A stretch of DNA of 9,101 nt. It comes from Rhodospirillales bacterium. Its GTDB lineage: Bacteria > Pseudomonadota > Alphaproteobacteria > Rhodospirillales > UBA2165. The DNA lies in NCBI GenBank assembly GCA_013204125.1, contig JABMOP010000073.1:1-9101 (forward strand). Reading direction: 5' to 3'. Positions 1 through 6,267 of this stretch are shown here, piece after piece (within the stretch, counting starts at the first letter, position 1; each line of letters opens with the position of its first letter). Below the pieces are notes generated by a model. The model did not search any database. It saw nothing but the letters and a program-made list of their open reading frames with translations, and was not told the DNA's origin. A program made the translations under genes and the position numbers.

Positions 1-921
1 AGCGCCGCCACCATTATCCGCCACGGCAATTGGCTGATGGGCACCGAAACCTTGGCCGAAGACAAACGCCGAGATCTTTTGTCGCGCGCCGCCAAGGGCG
101 AATTTTTAAGCGCGCTGGCGATGTCGGAACCGCAGACCGGATCGGACGTCTCCAACATTCAGACCCGGGCCAAGCGCGACGGAGACGATTGGCTGATCAC
201 CGGCAATAAATATTGGTGCACCTTTGCCGACGGCGCCGATTGCATCATCGTCATTGCGCGCACCGATCCGGAAATTGACCCCCGACACCCGCACCGGGGC
301 CTGACCGCGCTCCGGGTTGAAAAACCGCGCGGCGCATTTACCGAAGGTCTTTCCGGCACGGTTATTCCCAAGATCGGCTATTTCGGCTGGAAGACGTGGG
401 AATTGGCGTTCGACAATGTGCGCGTGCCTTCAGATGCGGTCTTGGGCGAAGAGGGGCGCGGTTTTTATTTGATGGCGGAAAGCTTGGAGACGGCGCGCGC
501 CCATACCGCGGCGCGCGCCATCGGCCTTGCCCAAGGGGCTTTGGAAGATTCCATTAAATATGCTCAGGAGCGCGAACAATTTGGCAAACCGATTGCCGAG
601 TTTCAGGCCATCCGCTTCAAGATCGCAACCATGGCGACGGAAATCGAAGCGGCGATGCAATTGCTGCACCATGTCTGCACGGAAATTGATTCAGGGAGAC
701 GATGCGACACCGAAGCCGCCATGGTCAAATATTTCGCCTGCGAAATGGCCGAACGGGTGACCAGCGAAGGCATCCAGATTCACGGCGGCGCCGGCTACAC
801 CACACACCATCAGGTGGCGCGCTATTGGCGGGATGCGCGGCTGACCAAAATTTTCGAAGGCACATCGGAAATCCAGCAGCGCATCATTTCCGATAATCTT
901 CTGGGCCGGGCGCGGGATTAG
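1..921 (+). CDS. Acyl-CoA dehydrogenase, 5'-partial (C-terminal 306 residues)
   Basis: An FAD-dependent acyl-CoA dehydrogenase, which introduces an alpha,beta double bond into an acyl-CoA and passes electrons to electron-transfer flavoprotein. The reading frame is open from base 1, so the gene begins upstream; roughly the first 100 residues of the helical N-terminal domain are missing by comparison with the usual family length of about 380-400. Visible family signatures are the MSEPQTGSD flavin-site strand (from base 121), the QFGKP segment of the C-terminal helical domain (from base 580), IHGGAGY (from base 778) and FEGTSEIQ (from base 853). The Glu of FEGT, codon 856-858, aligns with the catalytic base of MCAD/SCAD-type enzymes. 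The ATG at 37 is internal (an in-frame Met), not the start. The next gene follows after 16 bp and is probably cotranscribed. The family is certain; acyl chain preference is not readable, and a role with a non-fatty acyl-CoA is equally possible. Confidence 0.95.
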   Translation, partial: SAATIIRHGNWLMGTETLAEDKRRDLLSRAAKGEFLSALAMSEPQTGSDVSNIQTRAKRDGDDWLITGNKYWCTFADGADCIIVIARTDPEIDPRHPHRGLTALRVEKPRGAFTEGLSGTVIPKIGYFGWKTWELAFDNVRVPSDAVLGEEGRGFYLMAESLETARAHTAARAIGLAQGALEDSIKYAQEREQFGKPIAEFQAIRFKIATMATEIEAAMQLLHHVCTEIDSGRRCDTEAAMVKYFACEMAERVTSEGIQIHGGAGYTTHHQVARYWRDARLTKIFEGTSEIQQRIISDNLLGRARD

Positions 922-937
922 GGAAGGATTAGAAACC

Positions 938-1789
938 ATGAGCTTCGAGATCGTCCCGCTTGGCCAAACCCTCGGCGCTGAAATCAAGGGCCTTGATCTG
1001 ACCCAAAAATTGGATACGGAAACATTGGCGGCGGTGCGCGCAGCGTGGCTCGAACATTTGGTGCTTTTGTTTCGCGGCCAAAGCCTGAACGACGAGAAAC
1101 TTGTCGCTTTTTCAAAACAATTCGGCGAATTGGACTCTGTGCCGACCTGGGACCAATTTCACAGCCCCGGCCACGCACAAGTCCTGGTCATTTCCAATGT
1201 CATCGAGGCCGGCAAAGCCATCGGCGTCTTGGGCGACGGCGAAGCCGCGTGGCACACCGACATGTCCTATATCGAACGCCCGCCGACGGCTTCCATCCTG
1301 CACGCCCATGAAATCCCGGATACGGGCGGCGATACCAGTTGGATCAACATGTATGCGGTGCTGGACGCCGTGCCGCCGGAATTGAGGGCCGAGATCGAGG
1401 GCCTTGAGCTCAACCATGACGCCACCCATGACAGCAGCGCCACTTTGCGCCCAGGATTAGACGCCGTGGCCGATGTCAGCCGGATGCCGGGCGCCCGCCA
1501 TCCGATCATCCGTAGGCACCCGGAAAGCGGCCGTCCCGCGCTTTATTTTGGGCGGCGCCTCAACGCTTATGTGGTGGGCATGGAAATCGAACAAAGCGAG
1601 GCCTTGCTCGACCGGCTTTGGACCTATTGTTCAGAAGACAAATTTATTTTTTGCCATCAATGGCAATTGGGCGATGTCGTAATGTGGGACAACCGTTGCA
1701 CCATGCACCGGCGCGGCAGCTTTGATCCCGCCCAGCGCCGCATCATGCACCGCACCGAAATCATCGGCGAGAAACCGTCGGCTGCCTAA
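938..1789 (+). CDS. TauD/TfdA-family 2-oxoglutarate/Fe(II)-dependent dioxygenase
   Basis: A cytosolic non-haem Fe(II) dioxygenase that couples oxidative decarboxylation of 2-oxoglutarate to hydroxylation of a substrate, often with cleavage of a sulfonate, ether or similar bond. The 283-residue length is normal for the family. The HxD pair is H106 and D108 (WHTDMSY); the distal histidine is H257 in WDNRCTMHRRG. T133 (GGDTSW) and R268 lie at the same offsets from H106 and H257 as the 2OG-binding Thr126 and Arg266 of E. coli TauD lie from its H99 and H255. All cofactor residues are therefore present and the enzyme should be active. The start is the ATG preceded by GGGAAGGA. It sits 16 bp after the acyl-CoA dehydrogenase. 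Its TAA overlaps the stop of the convergent minus-strand gene. The substrate is unknown: taurine, 2,4-D-like aryloxyalkanoates and other acids are all used by this family. Confidence 0.95.
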   Translation: MSFEIVPLGQTLGAEIKGLDLTQKLDTETLAAVRAAWLEHLVLLFRGQSLNDEKLVAFSKQFGELDSVPTWDQFHSPGHAQVLVISNVIEAGKAIGVLGDGEAAWHTDMSYIERPPTASILHAHEIPDTGGDTSWINMYAVLDAVPPELRAEIEGLELNHDATHDSSATLRPGLDAVADVSRMPGARHPIIRRHPESGRPALYFGRRLNAYVVGMEIEQSEALLDRLWTYCSEDKFIFCHQWQLGDVVMWDNRCTMHRRGSFDPAQRRIMHRTEIIGEKPSAA

Positions 1790-2895
1790 CCGTCCAGATT
1801 TCCCAAAAACGCGCTATAGCGGGCGTAGCGCCAATCATTGTCGGCCATGCCGCTCCCGGTTTCGGCGCAGAGCTTGGCGGCCATATCGAGCGCCCATCCC
1901 GCTTCCAGCAACTTCGTCCCGGCGCCGAATAAATCACGTCGCAATTGGGCCGGCGTGAAATCAATCTCATCCAATCGCCGAAGCGCATTTCCAAGGAGCT
2001 TCGCCGTCGTCACCATGGACAGCCCGCAGCGCCAATTGGAGACCACCACTTGCAGGCGCGGCCAGGCGGTGGCAATCAAATTCGGTGCCAAAAGGATGCT
2101 TTCCCGCGTCCAGGCATCGCCCATCTTACTCGCCAAAAAACTGCCGTTTTCGCCGATGGCGTCGGCCAAATCCCTAAGCCGTCGTTTAAGGATGGCTATT
2201 TCCGGCGGCTCGCCGGAGCCTTCCAAAAATAAAATGCCGAGATTATGGATGGCGGCAAGTACATTCAAATCAGTACACGGCGCAGAGGAAAAGCGGGGAT
2301 CAGAATAATCGACGGTTTGGTCCGGCTTCGGTCCACCGCCTTTGAGCCAATGATCGGCGACGATTTTTATACGCGATGCTTCACCGATCAATTCGGCCCC
2401 GCGCTCCATCCAGAAATGAGCATGAAAGCGCGCATGCTCCCGGTGGTAGGCGGAAATATTGCGCAGCGCCTGAATTTGCGGCAAATCTTTTGGCAAACCG
2501 GAAGCGGCGGGCGACGCGGCTTCCGGTGCCGCGCCATCGCCTTCTAGAATTTCTCCCCCGCCGGAAAAATCCGCCGGCACGGCATAATGGGCCAGCCGGT
2601 TCAACCCGGCGATTGATTGCAGATATCCGATTTGGGCGAGCAGCTCTTCTGCCCCTTCTGGTAGATCACCGCCCCCGGCCTCGGCCAGCGCCCGTGCGCC
2701 AATCGCCAATTCCGCCGCTGCCCGGTCGGCGGCCACGGCGGCGCGCAGCCGGTCGATATCTCCGGTCTCGCCATAAGCCGGCATCGCCAAATGTTCGAGC
2801 CTTGATTTGAGCGCACCGAGATCGGCATCCGCGCCGCCGGCCAAACGGGCAACCAACCCTTGGGCTTCTTCCACCAGTTCCATCAAGCTGCTCAT
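1786..2895 (-). CDS. Uncharacterised 369-residue protein with a histidine cluster
   Basis: I do not recognise this protein. It has no signal peptide and no membrane segment, so it is probably cytosolic. Residues 1-75 are Ala/Glu/Arg/Leu-rich and look helical, possibly coiled-coil. Residues 108-137 form a Gly/Ala/Pro-rich likely linker. The C-terminal part (138-369) looks mostly helical. It contains H151, H154, H158 and H160 within YHREHARFHAHFWMERGAEL, followed by D181/H182 and then a Trp-containing region (W262, W278, W288, W334, W355). The His spacing could form a metal or cofactor site; that is inference. The start is the ATG at 2895, supported by GGGAGGA at 2909-2903, seven bases upstream. 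It is the only minus-strand gene here and is divergent from the SDR operon, so it may take part in or be co-regulated with it. The opposite strand in this span holds only fragmented Pro/Arg-rich frames, which supports this strand as coding. Confidence 0.8.
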   Translation of the reverse strand: MSSLMELVEEAQGLVARLAGGADADLGALKSRLEHLAMPAYGETGDIDRLRAAVAADRAAAELAIGARALAEAGGGDLPEGAEELLAQIGYLQSIAGLNRLAHYAVPADFSGGGEILEGDGAAPEAASPAASGLPKDLPQIQALRNISAYHREHARFHAHFWMERGAELIGEASRIKIVADHWLKGGGPKPDQTVDYSDPRFSSAPCTDLNVLAAIHNLGILFLEGSGEPPEIAILKRRLRDLADAIGENGSFLASKMGDAWTRESILLAPNLIATAWPRLQVVVSNWRCGLSMVTTAKLLGNALRRLDEIDFTPAQLRRDLFGAGTKLLEAGWALDMAAKLCAETGSGMADNDWRYARYSAFLGNLDG

Positions 2896-2917
2896 GACGC
2901 GGTCCTCCCAATATTAT

Positions 2918-2939
2918 TCGGCTGATTGGACCAAGCCGA
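2918..2939. repeat. Inverted repeat TCGGCT-N10-AGCCGA, candidate operator
   Basis: The two 6-bp arms at 2918-2923 and 2934-2939 are perfect inverted copies with a 10-bp centre that itself contains TTGGACCAA. The element spans the candidate -10 box and start point of the minus-strand promoter, where a repressor would act. Six-base arms can arise by chance, so the operator role is inferred from position. Confidence 0.35.
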
Positions 2940-2953
2940 CCGGGCGCGGTCAA
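2925..2953 (-). promoter_or_regulatory. Candidate sigma70-type promoter for the minus-strand orphan gene
   Basis: Read on the minus strand, TTGACC (2953-2948; 5 of 6 to TTGACA) is followed by a 17-bp spacer and TCCAAT (2930-2925; 4 of 6 to TATAAT). A transcript would begin near 2918, giving a leader of about 22 nt that carries the GGGAGGA ribosome site. The -35 box lies one base from the -35 box of the plus-strand candidate. The -10 match is modest, so this remains a prediction. Confidence 0.4.
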
Positions 2954-2954
2954 G

Positions 2955-2982
2955 TTGAAGGCGCGGGATTGAGTGATATAGT
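2955..2982 (+). promoter_or_regulatory. Candidate sigma70-type promoter for the SDR/flavoenzyme operon
   Basis: TTGAAG (2955-2960; 4 of 6 to consensus) and TATAGT (2977-2982; 5 of 6) are separated by 16 bp. The start point would be near 2989, about 40 nt before the SDR start codon. It lies back to back with the minus-strand candidate, so one regulator could control both directions. Confidence 0.45.
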
Positions 2983-2991
2983 GGCCTTCAA
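2955..2991. repeat. Perfect 8-bp inverted repeat TTGAAGGC-N21-GCCTTCAA, candidate operator
   Basis: The arms are 2955-2962 and 2984-2991, with centres 29 bp apart, close to three helical turns, so both would face the same side of the DNA. The left arm contains the -35 box of the plus-strand candidate promoter and the right arm covers its expected start point. No T-run follows, so it is not a terminator. The regulator is unknown and none is encoded in the window. Confidence 0.4.
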
Positions 2992-3028
2992 GATAAATAG
3001 TTGAACGAAAAAATTTAGGAGGCAGGGT

Positions 3029-3811
3029 ATGGAAATCCGTATGGATGGACGGCGCGCGTTGATTACCGGGGGCAGCCGGGGGCTTGGCCGCGCCATGGCG
3101 ATGCGCTTTGCAGAATCGGGCGCAGATGTAGCAATCGTTGCCAGACGCGGCGACGTGTTGGACAAGACCCGCGCCGAAATCGAAGCCATATCGGATGGCA
3201 AAGTTGTCACCTGCGTCGGCGATGTATCCAAAGCCCAAGACGTCGAGCGGGTATTCGCCGAGGCCGAGGACGCCCTCGGCGGTATCGATATATTGGTCAA
3301 TAACGCCGGCACGTCTGCGGCAAAACCGTTCCTGGAGCTGAGCGATGAAGATTGGCAGGTGGATTTAGAGCTAAAGCTATTCGGCGCCATCCGTATGATC
3401 CGCTTGGGCTTGCCGGGAATGAAGGAACGCGGCTGGGGCCGCATCATCAATATCTTGAACACCGGCGCCAAGGCGCCCCGCGCCGGATCGACGCCGACCA
3501 CGGTTTCGCGCGCCGCCGGGCTCAGCCTGACAAAATCTCTGTCGCTCGAATACGCGCCGCATGGAATATTGGTCAACGCGCTTTGCACCGGATTGATTGT
3601 CACGGACCAATTGGAAAGCATGCGCGACCGCGCAGCGCCGGAGAAAAGCCTCGAAGAGTTCGAAAAATTCATGGGCGAGCGCGTGCCTTTGGGGCGCATG
3701 GGGACGGCGGAAGAATACGCCAATGTCGCCTGTTTGCTGGCCTCCGACGCCGGCGGCTATGTTACCGGCACGGCAATTAATATCGACGGCGGCTCTGCGC
3801 CGGTTACGTAA
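3029..3811 (+). CDS. SDR-fold protein lacking the canonical catalytic tetrad
   Basis: A short-chain dehydrogenase/reductase-fold protein of normal length (260 residues). The Rossmann cofactor motif is intact (TGGSRGLG, residues 13-20), as are D65 in the GDVS segment and NNAG (91-94), and the C-terminal YVTGTAINIDGG matches the family. The active site does not match: by the usual spacing the Asn-Ser-Tyr-Lys tetrad is replaced by K116, N144, T157 and R161, the last two in PTTVSRAAG where most SDRs have YxxSKAA. The later VNAxxPG motif is also changed, to VNALCTG. The protein can probably bind NAD(P) but is unlikely to use standard SDR chemistry. I recall related SDRs with the SRAAG form, so this is probably a subfamily trait and not local decay. 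AGGAGG at 3017-3022, six bases ahead of the ATG, fixes the start. It is followed 23 bp later by the flavoenzyme and likely works with it. Confidence 0.9.
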   Translation: MEIRMDGRRALITGGSRGLGRAMAMRFAESGADVAIVARRGDVLDKTRAEIEAISDGKVVTCVGDVSKAQDVERVFAEAEDALGGIDILVNNAGTSAAKPFLELSDEDWQVDLELKLFGAIRMIRLGLPGMKERGWGRIINILNTGAKAPRAGSTPTTVSRAAGLSLTKSLSLEYAPHGILVNALCTGLIVTDQLESMRDRAAPEKSLEEFEKFMGERVPLGRMGTAEEYANVACLLASDAGGYVTGTAINIDGGSAPVT

Positions 3812-3834
3812 ACTTTAAAGAAGGCATGTAAAGA

Positions 3835-5220
3835 ATGACCGATATGGGATGGGATATTAAGGCGGATGTGGTGGTTGTCGGCGGCGGCGGCGCAGGGCTT
3901 TGCGCCGGTCTGGCGGCAGCCAAAGCAGGCGCCAAAACCATCGTTTTAGAAAAAACCGGAACGCCCGGCGGCAAGACCGCAATTTCGATCGGCATCATGA
4001 CCGCATCCGGCACATCGGTGCAAAAAGCCGCCGGCATTCGCGATAGCCACGCCCGCCACTTGGCCGACGTCAAAGCAATGGCCAAACAAACCGGCACCAA
4101 AATCGACGAAGACACCACCAAGTTCATGATGCGCGTCTGTTCGGCTGAAATCGAAAACCTGATCGATCTTGGCGTTAAATTTACCGGCCCGCACCCGGAA
4201 GGCCCGCACCAGACACCCCGCATGCATGTGGTTCAGCCCGATTGCCGCCGCTTGGTCAAAATTTTGGTCGCCGCCGCAAAAAAATATGGCGCCGGCATCG
4301 AATGTAATACGCCGGGGGCGGAATTGATCCTCGATCACCACGGCAAAGTTGCGGGGGTGCGCACCGACGGCAAAAAAGGTCCGCGTTGTATCAAGGCGGG
4401 CGCGGTTGTCCTGGCGGCGGGCGATTACAGCGCAAATCTGGATATGGTGACGTCCCTTGCGCCGAAACTGAAACTGGCGCCACCGCTTCGTGATTTCGCC
4501 ACCGGCGACGGCCACCGCATGGCCATGCGCATCGGCGCCCAGACCCAAAATATGGAGCGCATCAACGAGCCGCATATGCGGTTCACCGATTGGCCCAATG
4601 TCGAGCCTTCGCCGGGTCTGATCCGCGCCGGGGCGAAATTGGTCACCGGTAAGGGGATCGCCATCAAAACACGGCTGACCGATACGGTCCTGTTGCCGGG
4701 GTTCGAGAAGCGCTGGGAAGACATCTATATCGTCATCGATGCGAAATGTGCCGGAAAACTTGCCACCAAGGCCGATGATATCGGCCCCGGACGCGACGGT
4801 TGGCGGCGCACCGGCAAGCCGTTTATCGGCACCGCGCCGAAGGTAGGCTATGCTTATTTGGAAGATTGCAAAGGCTGGTCCTGGCATTTTGAAGCCAAGA
4901 CCATTGCCGCCGCCGCCCGTCACTTGAAATGTAAACCGGCGGCGCTTTCCAAAAGTCTCGGCAAAGCTGCGGAAGGCCCGTTTCATATATTGGGGCCGGT
5001 GCAACGTGTGATCGCCAATTCCGGCGGCGGGCTCGCCACCGATCAGAAAACCCGCGTCGTCGCAAAAGACGGCGCGCCCATCGACGGCTTGTTCGGCGCC
5101 GGCGTCAATGCACGGCTGCTTTCTTATATGGGCGGGCACGGCTACGCGCTTGCTTGGGCGATGGCGTCGGGGCGGATCGCCGGCACCGGCGCCGCAGCCC
5201 ACGCGAAACGAGCGCGGTAG
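3835..5220 (+). CDS. FAD-binding oxidoreductase, fumarate reductase/ketosteroid dehydrogenase type
   Basis: A flavoprotein of the FAD_binding_2 type (fumarate reductase, 3-ketosteroid delta1-dehydrogenase, urocanate reductase and relatives), which adds or removes hydrogens across a C-C bond next to a carbonyl or carboxyl. The FAD-binding fold opens with DVVVVGGGGAGLCAG (residues 11-25) and the ribose-binding E39 (VLEK). The family GDG motif is at 224-226 (FATGDGHRMA), GGGLATD is at 397-403, and the C-terminal FAD contact runs from GLFGAG (418-423) to GGHGYALAWAMASGRIAG (433-450). The length of 461 is ordinary. There is no Tat or Sec signal and no haem motif, so it is a cytosolic single-domain form. 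The start ATG has AAAGAAGG at 3817-3824; M4 is a less likely alternative. I cannot assign the substrate. The SDR directly upstream suggests a joint pathway. Confidence 0.9.
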   Translation: MTDMGWDIKADVVVVGGGGAGLCAGLAAAKAGAKTIVLEKTGTPGGKTAISIGIMTASGTSVQKAAGIRDSHARHLADVKAMAKQTGTKIDEDTTKFMMRVCSAEIENLIDLGVKFTGPHPEGPHQTPRMHVVQPDCRRLVKILVAAAKKYGAGIECNTPGAELILDHHGKVAGVRTDGKKGPRCIKAGAVVLAAGDYSANLDMVTSLAPKLKLAPPLRDFATGDGHRMAMRIGAQTQNMERINEPHMRFTDWPNVEPSPGLIRAGAKLVTGKGIAIKTRLTDTVLLPGFEKRWEDIYIVIDAKCAGKLATKADDIGPGRDGWRRTGKPFIGTAPKVGYAYLEDCKGWSWHFEAKTIAAAARHLKCKPAALSKSLGKAAEGPFHILGPVQRVIANSGGGLATDQKTRVVAKDGAPIDGLFGAGVNARLLSYMGGHGYALAWAMASGRIAGTGAAAHAKRAR

Positions 5221-5230
5221 CGGCAAAAAA

Positions 5231-6187
5231 ATGGCGCGCGCATCATCTAAAAAGGTCATTTATGCAGCCTTTGTCGGGAATTTTTTGATCGCGATTACCA
5301 AATTCCTGGCCGCCATTATTACCGGCTCCTCGGCCATGCTGTCCGAAGCCATCCATTCGCTGGTCGATACGGGCAACCAAATTCTCCTGCTTTACGGCAT
5401 GAAGAAATCGGCCAAGCCGGCCGACACGCAGCACCCTTTCGGCTATGGGATGGAGCTTTATTTCTGGACCTTCGTCGTCGCCATTATCCTCTTTGGCCTC
5501 GGCTCCGGGGTATCCATATTAGAAGGCATCTCCAAAATTCGCGAACCCCACGCCGTTACCAATGTGTCAGTCAACTTCATCGTGCTCGGCATGGCCTGCG
5601 TGTTCGAAGCCGCCGCCTGGACGGTTGCCTACCGGGAATTCAACCGCAGCCGGGAAGGGCGCGGATATATCGACGCCATCCGCCGTTCCAAAGACCCGAC
5701 GGTGTTCACGATTCTTTTTGAAGACACCGCCGCGATGCTTGGCCTGATCGTCGCCTTTGTCGGGATTTGGGCGGCCGAGGCGTTGGCTATGCCGATCCTC
5801 GACGGCGTTGCTTCCGTCATCATTGGCGTTATCTTGGCGGTAACGGCGGCGCTGCTGGCATTTGAATGCAAAGGGCTTTTGATCGGCGAAGGGGCGAGCG
5901 CCCAAGTCGTCGCCGGTGTTCGGGAGATGGTTACCGCCGAAGACGGCGTCGTCAATATCAACGAAGTCTTGACCATGCATTTTGGTCCCAATGATGTGCT
6001 TTTGAATTTAAGCGTCGATTTTTCCAGCGATCTGGATTCCGATCAGGTGGAAACCGCCATCACCGGGATGGAGCGGCGCATCAAAGAAGCGCATCCTGAA
6101 ATCAAGCGGGTGTTCATCGAAGTACAGAGCATCGCCGGTCATTTGAGCGACAGTATGCGTCAAATAGATATGAGCAACGAAGAATAA
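5231..6187 (+). CDS. Cation diffusion facilitator (CDF/SLC30-type) metal transporter
   Basis: An inner-membrane divalent-cation/proton antiporter, 318 residues. Six membrane segments are visible at about 9-31, 33-57, 77-100, 113-135, 157-181 and 187-215, followed by a cytoplasmic ferredoxin-like domain (216-300). Segment 2 carries the metal-site HxxxD as H42 and D46 in SEAIHSLVDTGNQ, and HPFGYGMELYFW follows it at 68-79. Segment 5 has E164/D165 (FEDTAAMLG) in place of the usual HxxxD or DxxxD, a form I associate with the SLC30A9-like branch. Metal choice is therefore uncertain (zinc, manganese, iron or cobalt). I place the start at the ATG 10 bp after the flavoenzyme stop. The frame extends upstream to 5108, but that part would overlap the flavoenzyme and is Pro/Arg-rich and unlike the family. 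There is no clear Shine-Dalgarno, so translation may be coupled to the gene ahead. Confidence 0.92.
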   Translation: MARASSKKVIYAAFVGNFLIAITKFLAAIITGSSAMLSEAIHSLVDTGNQILLLYGMKKSAKPADTQHPFGYGMELYFWTFVVAIILFGLGSGVSILEGISKIREPHAVTNVSVNFIVLGMACVFEAAAWTVAYREFNRSREGRGYIDAIRRSKDPTVFTILFEDTAAMLGLIVAFVGIWAAEALAMPILDGVASVIIGVILAVTAALLAFECKGLLIGEGASAQVVAGVREMVTAEDGVVNINEVLTMHFGPNDVLLNLSVDFSSDLDSDQVETAITGMERRIKEAHPEIKRVFIEVQSIAGHLSDSMRQIDMSNEE

Positions 6188-6197
6188 AAAGCGCCGA

Positions 6198-6227
6198 TAG
6201 ACGGCCCTATAAATAAGTTGATATAAT
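6198..6227 (+). promoter_or_regulatory. Candidate sigma70-type promoter with consensus TATAAT, ahead of the amidohydrolase
   Basis: TATAAT (6222-6227) is an exact -10 consensus. TAGACG (6198-6203; 4 of 6) lies 18 bp upstream as a possible -35 box. The start point would be near 6234, about 34 nt before the amidohydrolase ATG. This is the best promoter in the window and marks the likely start of a second transcription unit after the transporter gene. Confidence 0.5.
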
Positions 6228-6233
6228 GGGGCC
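6203..6233 (+). repeat. Imperfect inverted repeat overlapping the 6198-6227 promoter
   Basis: GGCCCTAT (6203-6210) pairs with ATGGGGCC (6226-6233) across a 15-nt AT-rich loop; the one mismatch is a G-U pair in RNA. It lies 16 bp after the transporter stop codon but has no clean T-run behind it, so it is a poor intrinsic terminator. Because it brackets the -35 to -10 interval, an operator role for the amidohydrolase unit is as likely. Both readings are inference. Confidence 0.35.
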
Positions 6234-6267
6234 ATTGAATTTTAACCTATGAGCGGGAGATGCAGTT

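Noticed and set aside
1838..2810. Plus-strand frames of 144-156 codons opposite the minus-strand orphan
   Set aside because: They are broken into pieces, rich in Pro and Arg and lack ribosome sites, while the minus strand gives one continuous frame with GGGAGGA ahead of its ATG.
2950..3723. Minus-strand open frame of 257 codons opposite the SDR gene
   Set aside because: The plus strand encodes an unmistakable SDR fold; the antisense product is Ser/Arg/Pro-rich with no recognisable domain.
3826..3831. ATGTAA start-stop element just before the flavoenzyme gene
   Set aside because: It is too close to the AAGG ribosome site to be used and most simply arises by chance in the short gap.
5108..5230. 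N-terminal extension of the cation transporter by 41 codons
   Set aside because: It would overlap the flavoenzyme by more than 100 bp and adds Arg/Pro-rich sequence not seen in the CDF family; the ATG at 5231 gives the normal N-terminus.
3946..5259. A 437-codon open frame on the minus strand opposite the flavoenzyme
   Set aside because: It is the GC-rich shadow of a certain gene. Its product has no family motif and is rich in Arg, Gly and His from antisense codons, and no ribosome site or promoter serves it.
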